A stretch of 44,067 bases of DNA from Gnetum montanum (taxonomy: Eukaryota; Streptophyta; Gnetopsida; Gnetales; Gnetaceae): contig MNCI01029688.1 of the NCBI GenBank assembly GCA_015680685.1, forward strand, positions 1,148,410-1,192,476, read 5' to 3'. Within the stretch, counting starts at the first letter, position 1; every line of letters starts with the position of its first letter. A program made the translations under genes and the position numbers. The notes below the pieces were generated by a model. That model saw nothing but the letters and a program-made list of their open reading frames with translations. It had not been told where the DNA came from and made no database searches. Below, piece by piece: positions 34,601 to 44,067 of the stretch.

Positions 34601-34612
34601 AACAAAGAGGGG
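34601..34612 (+). other. Polypurine tract of G
   Basis: AACAAAGAGGGG lies four bases before the 3' LTR, the normal place for second-strand priming. Confidence 0.7.
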
Positions 34613-34616
34613 CCAA

Positions 34617-36376
34617 TGAAACACCACTAATTTCAGCCTAACACTTCGAAATGAGAACAACTCAGAGCCTTTTGAGCTTTTGGAAGGAAAAAATTTGACT
34701 AATGCATGGAACTCACGTTGACTTGTCAAGCCAAGCTTGCTCACACTGGGCTTGTCTAGCCAAGCTTGCCCTCAGCATGAGCAACTCCAACGACTTCAAG
34801 ATTAAGTCAAAGATGGTCCAATCTGAGGGTGCAAGTCATCTTCATAGGGCCACTATTGTCCACTTCAAGTTTCAACATTCGGGAGTTTGGATTTTGGGCC
34901 AGATTGCACAAATTTTCTTAGTCACGCTTAGGTCAAGCTTAGGTCACGTTCAGCTCACACTGGCAGCATGAGCCCAGCGTGAGTACTGATTACACCCAAT
35001 GTGAACAAACTCCAAGAGCCCTAAAACTGAGTCAAAATGGTTTGACTTTGAAGGTGCAAGTCATCCTCAAGGGCCACTATTATCTACTTCAAGTCCCAGC
35101 CTCCAGAATTCTAGACTTTAAGTCCAAAATCACAAATATTTTGTTACTCATGCTCAGGTCACACTCAACTCATGCTGACAACGTGAGCTGCTAAAAGTGG
35201 CTCAAATTGAGGCACACCCAAGCTTAGTTTTCAACATGCAATTCATTCTCAGGGTCAACCACAGTCAGGTAATTGTTGCACTCAAAGAATAGGCTTCAAA
35301 GATCAAAAATTGGTGTGAAATATATCATTTTCATCTTACTCACACCCAGGTCATGCTCAGGTCATGTTTAGCTCACACTAGTAGCGTGAGTTTAGCGTGA
35401 GTACTAATCACGCCTAGTTAAAAGCATGCCAAACACATGCTGAGGACACACCAAGACAAAATAAACTCACGTTGGAAGATTTTGTGAAATAGAAATGCCT
35501 CAAACAGCCAAAAAACCACTCACATTGGCACCTTGCAATAATCAATCCATGGATCAAGAAGTTCCAAGCGAACCAGAGTCAATTTCTCTTGTTGTACACT
35601 ATCATTTTCACCATTTGTGAGCTTGTCAAGCTCTTACGTTCCAAATTGTATCTGCTTCTATGGGCGTAAGCTAGCTTGCGTAAGCCAATACACACTGTAA
35701 GATGTAGTGCATTCGGTCAAGAACGTAGCCTACCTATGCACATCCAATTCACACCCAATTGTCCATTAAACACCTATCACACGATTCGTTTCCCTCTCAT
35801 CTCTCAGTCGTTGATCTCATCCATGAGTTCTGCACCTGAGCTTAGCTAAACCTTATAAATACCCCATCCATTCACATAAATGGGGTTGGCAATTTTGGAG
35901 GTTGATGGCTTTGGGAGCATTGACTAGCAACCTTGGACGCTCAAGTGCACGTGACTCCTAGCATCCAAGCACCTATAAGCACATCACTCTGAGGCTTACT
36001 GCTGACTTGCCATTCACACATGCAACTATGCTTTGACCAGTGCACATCCTTGTTAAGCCATATAATATAGTTCATTATTGCCTTCCATTACATTGTTTGC
36101 TTTGTTTTGATCTATTTTACGCTTCTGTATACGCCATCATGGTTACGCTTTGTTTACATTTCATACGTCACTAGTTACGATAACCCCAATGCAAGCCATA
36201 GCTTATGCTTGGGGAAGTCCTTGGTTGATTTGCGTCCAGATCATCCAAGGCACTCTGCCTTCGTTTTCTTTTCCAGCTTGCCCTCACACGGAGGTAGGGT
36301 CGATTATGTCTCTCCGGCAATCTTTTGGCATTTGTTTTTCACTTCTAGCCTCACGCCGATGATTTTGGTCAGGAAA
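34617..36376 (+). repeat. 3' LTR of G
   Basis: This is a full-length match to the 5' LTR. Differences include a roughly 20-bp extra word around 35,618-35,637 carrying the minisatellite core AGCTTGTCAAGCT, and loss of TTGTAAATTTT just before it. The right end is set at 36,376 because ATAGG follows. The last bases (GGTCAGGAAA) are not a clean CA end. Confidence 0.88.
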
Positions 36377-36381
36377 ATAGG
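36377..36381. repeat. Target-site duplication of G, right copy (ATAGG)
   Basis: It matches 25,963-25,967. See there for the reading-frame test. Confidence 0.75.
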
Positions 36382-36780
36382 ATTTAACAAAATCAAGCTT
36401 AAAAAATGCAATGTCTTGATTAGAATCCACAACCCATTGCATACCCTCTCAAGTAGTAACAACTTTATCCAAAATATATCTACCTTGAATAAAACCAATT
36501 TATATTGGAATAACTAATTGAAGAATAATTGATTTTAATCTTCAAGCAAAACATTTGATCAAATTTTATAAACTAAATTCAAAGAGTAATAGGATGCTAA
36601 TTATTAGTTTAGAAGAGATAGATGACTTCTTTATTTAGTTCTTGACCAAGTGAACACTATTTAATCACTTTAATAAAAACATAAAAAAGGTTGATTCCAA
36701 CAATATCCTAATAATTTTTTAAAAAGTTAATGAAAATTTTATCAAAATGTACTTAGCCAAGTTTAACACTACATCTTTAA
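36377..36780 (-). pseudogene. LINE reverse transcriptase, N-terminal part
   Basis: The minus strand shows FLKNYxDIVGINLF, LNKEVIYLF, HPITLFEFSL, IKCFA then RLKSII, GFIQGRYILDKVVTT and GMQWVVDSNQDIAFFKLDF ending VKSY at the junction with G. This is the start of an L1-type RT and continues at 25,967. No endonuclease domain lies upstream; gag of H resumes at once near 36,780, so the LINE is 5'-truncated, as is common after target-primed insertion. Confidence 0.8.
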
Positions 36781-37270
36781 TTTTAGCCAAAGAGATATCT
36801 TATTTTATGAATATGCTAATAAATTCACTAAATTATGTGAATTTGTTTTCTATGTCCTAGAAGATGAGTCCATTCGTACTACAAATTTTTTTATAGCACT
36901 AACTATAGACACTCATAAGAAGGTAAGAGCTAGGGTCATAATTGTGAAAAAGGGAGAAAATGACAGATGTAGCATGAAGAGATAGGAAGCAAAGTAAAAC
37001 GGCACTCCTTAAATGTAAATAGAAATGTTTAAATAACCTAGAGAACCAAATAGAGCAACTTAGCAACTTAATATTATATTTTTGTTGAGAACAAATATTG
37101 TCTTTTGCTATAATGAAATAGACTATTTTAAAAGAGATTGTGTAAGACTACTTCCAAAAGAAAATATCATTCAAAATAGAAGAATAAAGCTAGTGGCACA
37201 AAATTCGAGGGTTGTTCAAGAAAATACAAAAGCTATAAATAATCAAGGAAGAGATAGAAGACTTATGAAT
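36781..37270 (+). pseudogene. gag C-terminal part of element H with decayed zinc knuckle
   Basis: The plus strand reads QRDILFYEYANKFTKLCEFV, then DESIRTTNF and a basic tail, continuing the gag that stopped at 24,855. FCYNEIDYFKRDC (37,104-37,142) is a CCHC knuckle in which the second Cys and the His are lost (usual form CYNCGExGHFKRDC). Confidence 0.7.
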
Positions 37271-38150
37271 TAAGGGCAAATCTATTCTATGTTAAAAGAA
37301 GTTATGGAAGAACAATCTAACACTAATATTGAGACTAAAGATATGCTCTAACTACAAACTCTTCTTATCCGCCTTGATCATGGAGTAAAAAAAAAAAGTT
37401 AAATTTATCATATGAACAACTAGAAACTTCATTATTTTTCTAAGTTGTGAGGCATAGTGGACATATAATAGAAAATGAATAGAAGAAGCTCCTAATAATT
37501 ATACAAGATAAAAAATTGAGTGTAGATTTATTTATTATGGCATTAAGAGAGTAAGATGTTATCTTATGAATTAGTTGGTTAAGTATAACAAGTTCATTTA
37601 TTATAAAACTAATATGGTATAATTAGAATCAATGGATGGACAATAAGTCTTGGTAGTAGTTAAAGGAATATCTATAAGTTAATTTGATTTCATCCAAGAA
37701 CTTCATGAAAATGCTATATACCTATTCTATGATTGTTATTAGGTTGGAGAAGAAAAAATGTGATATTGCTAATATTTTAGTGGTCAATGAATTTTTAAAC
37801 GTGTTTATAATAGAATTACATGGGTTGGCCTTCCAAATATAAAATAGAAGTTAAGATTGCTTTTAAACCATGAAAGAAATCAATTTCCAAGGCACCATAT
37901 TAGATGTCTCCAATTGAGTTAGTAAAATTAAATATTCAAGTATAGGAGCTTTTTGACAAAAGTCTTATTCAACTAGTGTCTCTTCTTGGGATGTGTCTAG
38001 ATTATTTTGTGAAAAAGAAAGATGTAAGCTTAAGACTATACATTGACTATGGATTACTAACCAAGTTACAATTAAGAATAGATACTCTTTGCCTAGAAGA
38101 GATGATTAGTTTGACTAGGTTAGGGATGTTTGACAAATCTTTCCAATGAA
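37271..38150 (+). pseudogene. Protease remnant and reverse transcriptase start of element H
   Basis: From about 37,780 the plus strand reads VVNEFLNVF, ELHGLAFQI, SISKAPYxMSPIELVKLNIQ, ELFDKSLIQ, FVKKKDVSLRLYIDYGLLTK and YSLPRRDD. These match the first third of a gypsy RT (SKAPYRMxPxELxELKxQ, FVKKKDGSxRxCIDYRxLN, YPLPRIDDLFD). It breaks off near 38,150; the rest of pol and any 3' LTR are missing. The 37,271-37,780 part should be protease but no active site could be read. It ends about 650 bases upstream of the host gene. Confidence 0.75.
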
Positions 38151-38806
38151 CAAGTACTCTAGAACATATAGATGCAATTATTTGACATTATTTGACATTT
38201 TTTCATATTAAATAGAAGTGTGCACCACACCAATTTTATACATATGATAAAATCCAAGTTTATATACAAAAAACCATAAATCGATCCATATCGATGCTTA
38301 TAACCCATCCATGCTTATATATGTCCCTAGGTTCCACCCTTGTTTGCTAGCAATTTACTTGTTGGTAGGCAAGGGTGGGACCCAGAGTCACATTATAAAA
38401 CATATTTCATGTATCAACCAACTTGGCTAGAACAGTGGTATGCAATTGTAATAATAAGTGCAAGGTTGAGTGTTTGCTGCTTTTCTTTATCAAAAATACT
38501 TAGAATTTTTTCACCACATGCACTTCTTGAAGCACTCCCTATGATATGTATGGCATGCATACTTGCATCTACTATGCATCTGCTACACAGATGAGGTTGA
38601 GTGAAAATCCAAGCCAGGTTACTTAAACGACCACCATTTTAAGAGCATGTCACATGCATTTAACTACGCAAAACCATATGTGACCTACTGAAAATACCTT
38701 TGAGCGAATGACGGACTAGGCCGGTTCTGAGAATATTACCGTCAGAAGCAAGAGACTACGAAACAAAACGTGCCTGCTTTGACAGGTTTTTCAAAACCTT
38801 CATTCG
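38151..38806 (+). promoter_or_regulatory. Upstream region of the Abitram-family gene
   Basis: This is mixed sequence without coding signs. It contains TTATATATG at about 38,313 and several CpG sites near the start codon (38,700-38,806), unlike the elements to its left. A transcription start cannot be placed from sequence alone. Confidence 0.35.
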
Positions 38807-41800
38807 ATGGCAGCAGGAGAAGTGAAATTCGATTCAAAAGATAATGTTTCGAGCACAAAGCAAACCCAAATGGAAACATTTCAACCGACAGGGTGTGATG
38901 CAAATACAGATGCAGATGCAAAGACAACCTGCAATGTCCAATCAGAACCTTCTTTAAAGAAACTCAGAACATGTGAGGGATCTTCCGAGAATCCAAGCAC
39001 AGCCACAGCTATGGTGGTGAATGATTCTTTCAACTATTCACATTATGTTTGCCCCAAACTGGATGAGCTCCCTGCAATTCCGCCCTCAATGGTTAATTCC
39101 AGCTACGCTCACTATTTTGTTATAGGTATGGTTATCTGAGTTCTGTTTCATTTCAACTCCAGTTATGAAATAAATCGTATTAAGTATTTCAATATTTCAT
39201 CTATATCTATATCTGGGACTTCCATTTCAGATTTCCATAAGCCAGGGAACGATCAGTACATCTATAGACATGCAAATGGGTAAGCTATTACTTTCTTAGT
39301 CTGAACATCCAAAGAAAACGTTTTTCCCCCCCTGAAATGTTCTTTCTTCTGCTTATTTAATGTAGTTGTGGTTTTTGTTATGGGTTTAAGGCTGTGTGTA
39401 ATTGGTATTGCTCCAACCCATGTGGCCTTTGGGGAAGGGGAGAATATTGTGGCAGTGGATTTTAATGTTGGCAAGGGAAACCGCAGCGACATGAAAGCTT
39501 CTGGAAAGCGAAAAAAGGTACCGCTTTTCATAATTGTATTCATGTTAGATGTCAAACTTAATAATGCTAGGAAGTCTAGTTTATGTGAGAAGACATACTC
39601 CGTAGTTCATACTAACTGCATTGGTTGGCTTGTATTGGAAAATTACTTTCATGTTTTTACTTTGCAACTTAAACCTATGAAACACACACTATAATTAATA
39701 TTTTCGGTCTTGATTCATACAGGATGCCCATTTTTTTGAAGCAAATTCAGCATTATGTAAAATAGTCTCTAATGACACAGCTTATATTGTGAGGTAAGAA
39801 TTCTCTTTTTAGTATCCCTGTATAATAGTTTTTATTAATTTTGTGCATGGGTGATGTTAATGCTTGTGTACTTGTACCTACTTGGTTGTTATCTGATTGT
39901 TTTCATCCTAATATGAATCGGTGGTGAATGCAGATGCTGTGTAAGAGGTTCTCTTCTAGAAGTTAATGAAAGGCTTATAAAGGAACCGGAATTACTTAAA
40001 AAATTTGTAAGTTTTGAATGCTCAAGATGCTATTTTATTATTTCTGTTATCGAAGCCTTAGGGGAAACTTAATCCAGTGCCTTTGAATGGCTATTTGTTG
40101 CCATCTTCAATTTTCCGCTTTAAACCGAATAAAATCTGCAACTGATTTTTGATAGTTTAGTCATTTTCTTTTGATTGCATGTTTGTGTTCAGAATTTTTA
40201 AACTTCAGCTGTTTAAAAGTTTTCGTTTCTTGTAACTCATAATTTTATATCATAAAGGGAATAAATTGTTGTAGAGGATGGACAATGGTTAGTAGATGTT
40301 ATTTTTGTATGAATGCATGCAACCATAGTCATCATATCTTTATGCATTGTTTTATAATTGCACATATTTAGAATAAAGCTAGACATCCACAGATTACATG
40401 TTTTGTAAATGGCAGAATCTTTATAGGATCTGGCAGAAGCCTAGACATGGATTAGTGGAACATGGTGTAAGACAAAAGTTATTTGGAATTTGGAAAGAAC
40501 AAAAGCATCAACATTCTCTAGGGTACAGACATTGTAGAGAGAATGCAATGTACAGACCATCGGTGGTGATTATTTCAATTTTTATTGTTGTTCACATGTT
40601 GGATAATTGTGCAATAGACCATTGATTATGATCCTTGGTTAAACTCTAAGGTTAAAGTAATTTCTAGTTGTATTCCAAAGTTTTTGTTATTAATAAGATC
40701 TTCTTTTTACTGGCACAAAAAAGAAGAAAAACAAAGGAACAATAAAAAAAGAAAAAGGAAAATTTCTTCTAAATGTACAACATGGTGCAACTTTGCAACT
40801 TTCTGAACTATGTATAAAATCAAAGATGCCTGATCTATCTAACATTTTCTAGGTAGTGGATTTGTGAAAGAAGGTTAAAGGAGCAACAAATTACATAGTT
40901 GCACGTCCTAAATGAATATGTCTAGTTGCAAGAATTTGTTCGATGGTCTTAAAGATAGACTTGAAAATATTGGTTGAACCAAAAAGCATAAAGGTCAGCT
41001 ATCAAAGATTCTCCAGCCGATAGTTATTCCCTCTGAATATCACCTGATAGGTTGAAGATTTTTTTAATAAAAAATTGTTGTATTCGTTTTTTAAAAGCAC
41101 CTACATGGAACACTAGAGTTCTGACTTATGCACATCTTATCCTAGACAAGACCATTCAAAAGGCCTACAAACATTATTATTGATTAAATAGTGAAATGTG
41201 TATTGATCATAAATTTGAAATCCTAATATCATAGGCAATCAAATTGATTAATATAAACATATATAGGTGTTTAATACTGTTAGGGGTCTGCAACATGTTG
41301 AACGAACAATGATGCAATGATATCAAGCTCTATTTATATGAAATACAGAAAAATCTTCTTCTTGAGAAGATTTTTTTTTAATAAAAAAAACTCTGTATAT
41401 AATGTTTGGCTGAGTCGCATAGATCTATAAATATATGTTGAAAATCCTCTTTTGAAAAAATTTAAAAATCAAAGCCTTAATAATATTTGGTTGGTCATAT
41501 GAAGCTACAGTCAACCATCAAAAAAGGATTCAGTCCGAAATCAGGCAACAGTTTTGTAGATGATCACTTCTGTTCAGGAGAATTTATAAAGATGCCATTT
41601 GGCTCAACTGAGACTGTGGCAGGATGAGAATCTGGCTGCATCAGTTTGAGGTTAGGCTACTGAGGTAAGATAACATATAGTGAACCTAAAAGCCCTGGAT
41701 AACCCAATGCCTGAGAGAGGGAAATGGCAGAAAGAGAATAAGAGCAGAAGGATATTTAAACAATGGCAAGTGGCAGAGTGAATAGGAGATGGCTAGGTTT

Positions 41801-42382
41801 GATTACACTTTTCCCCAGACACTGCTTGTTTGAGTAACAAATCTCTATAAACATTAAGGGACAACAGCTCCTCAGCTGCTTGGGCAATTAAAGGAAAAAT
41901 TGGCCCAACTATAAAAGCTCAAATGATGATGGATTTAGGGTATACTTTCAACATTTTACTTTGGCCCTTTCTGGGCACTGTATCATGACTTACCAGCTTG
42001 TAACAGCATTAGTATTATAGTTCAGTACATGATCAAATGATGTAAAATATATTATGGATGGGTTAAAGGTAATCAGATTTCTTTACAAGAAAAAGGTTGA
42101 ATCAAGGTTCTGACAGTGATTACAATGCAAAAGGTATTGTCTGAAAGCATACAAGGTGGATACTTCTGTATGCTACTCAGTTTTTGTTTTGGGGTACATG
42201 GTTTCCTTTTTTTAGCTTTGTAGCATAAATTTATGTTAATTCTTATGCAGGCAGGCAGAGAGGGATATGTTGCTATCATGATGCCCAGGCCTGAAGACTG
42301 GGCTAAAGCCCAATGCTATTTGGTGACTGAAGAAGAATATAAAAGACGCAAAGGACTTTGCCAATCATCATCATTATCCTAG
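38807..42382 (+). CDS. Abitram/Simiate (FAM206) family protein, six exons, 256 residues
   Basis: Exons: 38,807-39,125; 39,231-39,279; 39,391-39,517; 39,723-39,793; 39,934-40,006; 42,251-42,382. All introns are GT-AG, with phases 1, 2, 0, 2, 0. Residues 1-98 are a hydrophilic Ser/Thr/Asn/Asp-rich extension with no recognised motif. The conserved domain follows: YAHYFVIDFHKP, YIYRHANGLCVIGIAPTH, then VDFNVGKGNRSDMKASGKRK, LCKIVSNDTAYIVRCCVRGS, LLEVNERLIKEPELL, REGYVAIMMPRPEDW and LVTEEEYKRRKG. It matches the animal family in block order (HxNxxCVI, SGKxK, LCKI, SCVRGRLMEVNE, GYIAVxLP). Family members have a beta-rich fold like the H-protein of glycine cleavage; the mammalian protein is nuclear-enriched, binds actin and affects transcription. 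The plant role is unknown. The start at 38,807 is the first ATG of an open 107-codon stretch; a shorter start cannot be excluded. Confidence 0.9.
40007..42250 (+). other. Large intron 5 of the Abitram-family gene
   Basis: This 2,244-bp intron starts GTAAGT; the other four are 105-205 bp. It is AT-rich with A-rich tracts near 40,720. A 75-codon open frame at 40,398-40,625 is not recognised, and no transposon domain is readable. The acceptor is a run of GCAG units with AG ending at 42,250, 42,254 and 42,258; only the first keeps the frame. Confidence 0.7.
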
Positions 42383-43149
42383 CCTTCTCTCAACAATGAC
42401 AATTTGATCATTAAATAGCAGCACCATTATAAATGATTTTTTACAGTCATGATTAAATTTTTTCACTTTTAAAAAGAATCATATGATTGCTCTTTAAAGG
42501 AGCAGGCATAAAAAATCGGCTTCTCATGTCCTCTGGAGGTTACAGTTAGGCCGGTGTCAAGCAAGCGGCCTGCCTGCCTGCCATTCTTTTGGGAGCCTAC
42601 AAAGGCTTTACACAAATGACAGTTAACTCAAGTTTCTGGTCATCATTGATGCTCTGTTGAATTAGAAGCTTTCTTCCAAGTGTGCACTGGGATAATATGG
42701 TAGTAGAATAACTACAAATTACATTATGAAGTTTATATTTTCCTCATCTTTAAAATACAGTTGAAAAAATAAAAGCGATTTTGATTTTTTTTTTTAAAAA
42801 GAAAAGTGAACATCATCTGTGGACCTGCATGTTGTCACTCTTGAAAATTGCTTCCTGATATATATGTACGTGCCAATTATCAACCATCGGTGCTTACAGG
42901 AAATGGTTGATGGGCAAGGCATGTTATTTAGGTATGGGCTGAAATGTGCACTTCTTACTACTTGAACTTTGAATATACTTTTAATGCATTGCAGGTTCCC
43001 TTCATGTTGATGTAAGGATGACAACAGGTTTTTATTTCAAAACTTTCAAGTTGGTTTAGATAATTCGCACTTTTATCACTTTATATCCTCCATAATCCTT
43101 TGCTTACCAAAAAGGTATTGTTTATTGGCCTGGGATTGCATTCAATAAA
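42383..43149 (+). other. 3' untranslated region and possible poly(A) signals
   Basis: Sequence after the stop shows no coding signs. AATAAA words occur at 42,768-42,773 and 43,144-43,149. Which one is used cannot be told. Confidence 0.35.
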
Positions 43150-44067
43150 TTATGGATTCAATTTCAATGAGATATAATTTTATTATATAAATTTTCAATG
43201 AAATGTTTAAGATGCGACTCTGCCGTCATGTCATTGGTGTTAAAGCTCAACAGTAATTTGGTAGGTTCTCAAATAAGAGGTTACCAACTTGAACCTGTAG
43301 CTTATTGTTTAATTAAATTTGTAATGATTTGTCTAACTTTTCAAAGAGACAGACTTGCAGTTCCATCGCGTTTTTCTCTTGTGCCAGTTTGTCATTAGTG
43401 AAGTGGTTTTAGGTTAGTTACAAATGGACCTTGACTTTATAATCTCCTCCAGCAGGATAAGCCTTTCATTTTAATCTTTCATATATGATTAGGCTTACAT
43501 GTGGATTTGTTTTTATGCTCATCCTCTTGTACTAAAACATGTAATTAGGATGTGTTGAATATCATTTAACAAGCTAATGAACAATGTTTTGAACTTTTTG
43601 GAGTAATTTTGGTGGAATAGGTTGGTCACATAGTTTATTGTGTTCTACATTACATTAAATGGAAACTTGTTTCTCAAATTGTAAGCTTTGGGTTTGAACG
43701 TGGGCATAGCTATTACTAAGACCTTGTTTGGTGGAATAAGCATTGAGCTTTGAGATGACATTTAAGGGTATGGTTAGTTTTCCTATCAATTATAACACCT
43801 TGTTATACATAATTAGGAAGAACATAATGTTAATTTATGCAAAAATAACCATGTAAGAAAAATGCAAGTGGAAATATAATTATGAAATTTAAGATTATGG
43901 CACCATAAAATCCAACAATGCTAGCATAGCCAATTTTAAAAATTTGATGGAGAGAATTATTATCACACTTGAAAAATTAACTTTGCAAAATTGTAAACCA
44001 AAATGTTAAACTTAAAACTTAAAAGGTGTGTGACTTCATAATGCTTATAGCAATGTAGATAAAATGA
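43150..44067. other. Downstream spacer, no gene seen
   Basis: This is AT-rich intergenic sequence. A 66-codon frame at 43,198-43,398 has no recognisable family features. Confidence 0.4.

Larger units (their letters stand above)
25968..36376 (+). mobile_element. Tat/Ogre-like LTR retrotransposon G with pol core deleted
   Basis: It has a 5' LTR (25,968-27,724), a primer site, a leader with a minisatellite, gag (to about 31,287), protease (to about 32,195), a repeat array, an integrase C-terminal stub (32,947-33,144), a second repeat array, about 1.1 kb of 3' non-coding DNA, a purine tract and a 3' LTR (34,617-36,376). RT, RNase H and the integrase core are absent. Gag, zinc motif and protease wording match the Tat/Ogre branch. 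In the first ~185 bp of the LTRs I counted about 18 mismatches, mostly transitions, so the insertion is old. It sits in the LINE with ATAGG duplications. Without pol it could only have moved using enzymes from a relative. Confidence 0.88.

Noticed and set aside
34195-34605. 136-codon minus-strand frame in the 3' region of G
   Set aside because: No domain resemblance, and it is antisense in untranslated DNA just before the polypurine tract.
36107-36517. 136-codon plus-strand frame
   Set aside because: It crosses the end of G's LTR into the antisense of the LINE, so it is a junction artefact.
40398-40625. 75-codon frame in intron 5, possible extra exon
   Set aside because: The exon 5 to exon 6 join already gives an uninterrupted family match, and no flanking splice pair keeps the frame.

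Overview
The window looks like nuclear DNA of a seed plant with a large genome, most probably a gymnosperm such as a conifer (inference). It is AT-rich. Almost 90% of it is old, heavily mutated retrotransposons nested inside one another. Near the right end sits one ordinary host gene with short exons and one 2.2-kb intron. No bacterial-style genes, tRNA, rRNA or CRISPR arrays were seen, and most open reading frames of 60-100 codons are chance frames in decayed elements.

Left part (1-22,686, minus strand): one large Ty3/gypsy element of Athila type, here called Y. In its own direction it runs 5' LTR (22,686-21,803), a tRNA-Asp-type primer site, gag, protease, reverse transcriptase/RNase H and integrase (to about 15,650), a foreign block with a probable LTR and a CpG-rich patch (about 12,557-15,640), an untranslated block C2, and an extra ORF that leaves the window at base 1. 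A second, related element, E1 (1,969-11,136), has jumped into Y between C2 and the extra ORF, leaving a candidate 5-bp duplication ATAAC. E1 has both LTRs, gag, block C1 and its own extra ORF, but no pol. The extra ORF has an N-terminal domain like the 'putative plant transposon protein' domain, followed by a long coiled coil. In both elements the untranslated block ahead of it carries a TATA box and a cluster of short motifs matching those in that same element's LTR.

Middle part (about 24,080-38,150): a three-layer nest. A decayed Ty3/gypsy element H (plus strand: gag, zinc knuckle, RT) is interrupted by a 5'-truncated LINE (minus strand). The LINE is itself interrupted inside its RT domain by a 10.4-kb Tat/Ogre-like LTR element G (25,968-36,376, plus strand). 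G has about 1.76-kb LTRs, a primer site, a 29-bp palindromic minisatellite, gag and protease in decay, and only the C-terminal stub of integrase; RT, RNase H and the integrase core are missing. Removing G and one copy of ATAGG restores the LINE reading frame.

Right part (38,150-44,067, plus strand): a six-exon gene (ATG 38,807, stop 42,382) for a 256-residue Abitram/Simiate (FAM206) family protein. All splice sites are canonical GT-AG and the conserved domain is intact, so this is the only convincing functional protein-coding gene in the window.
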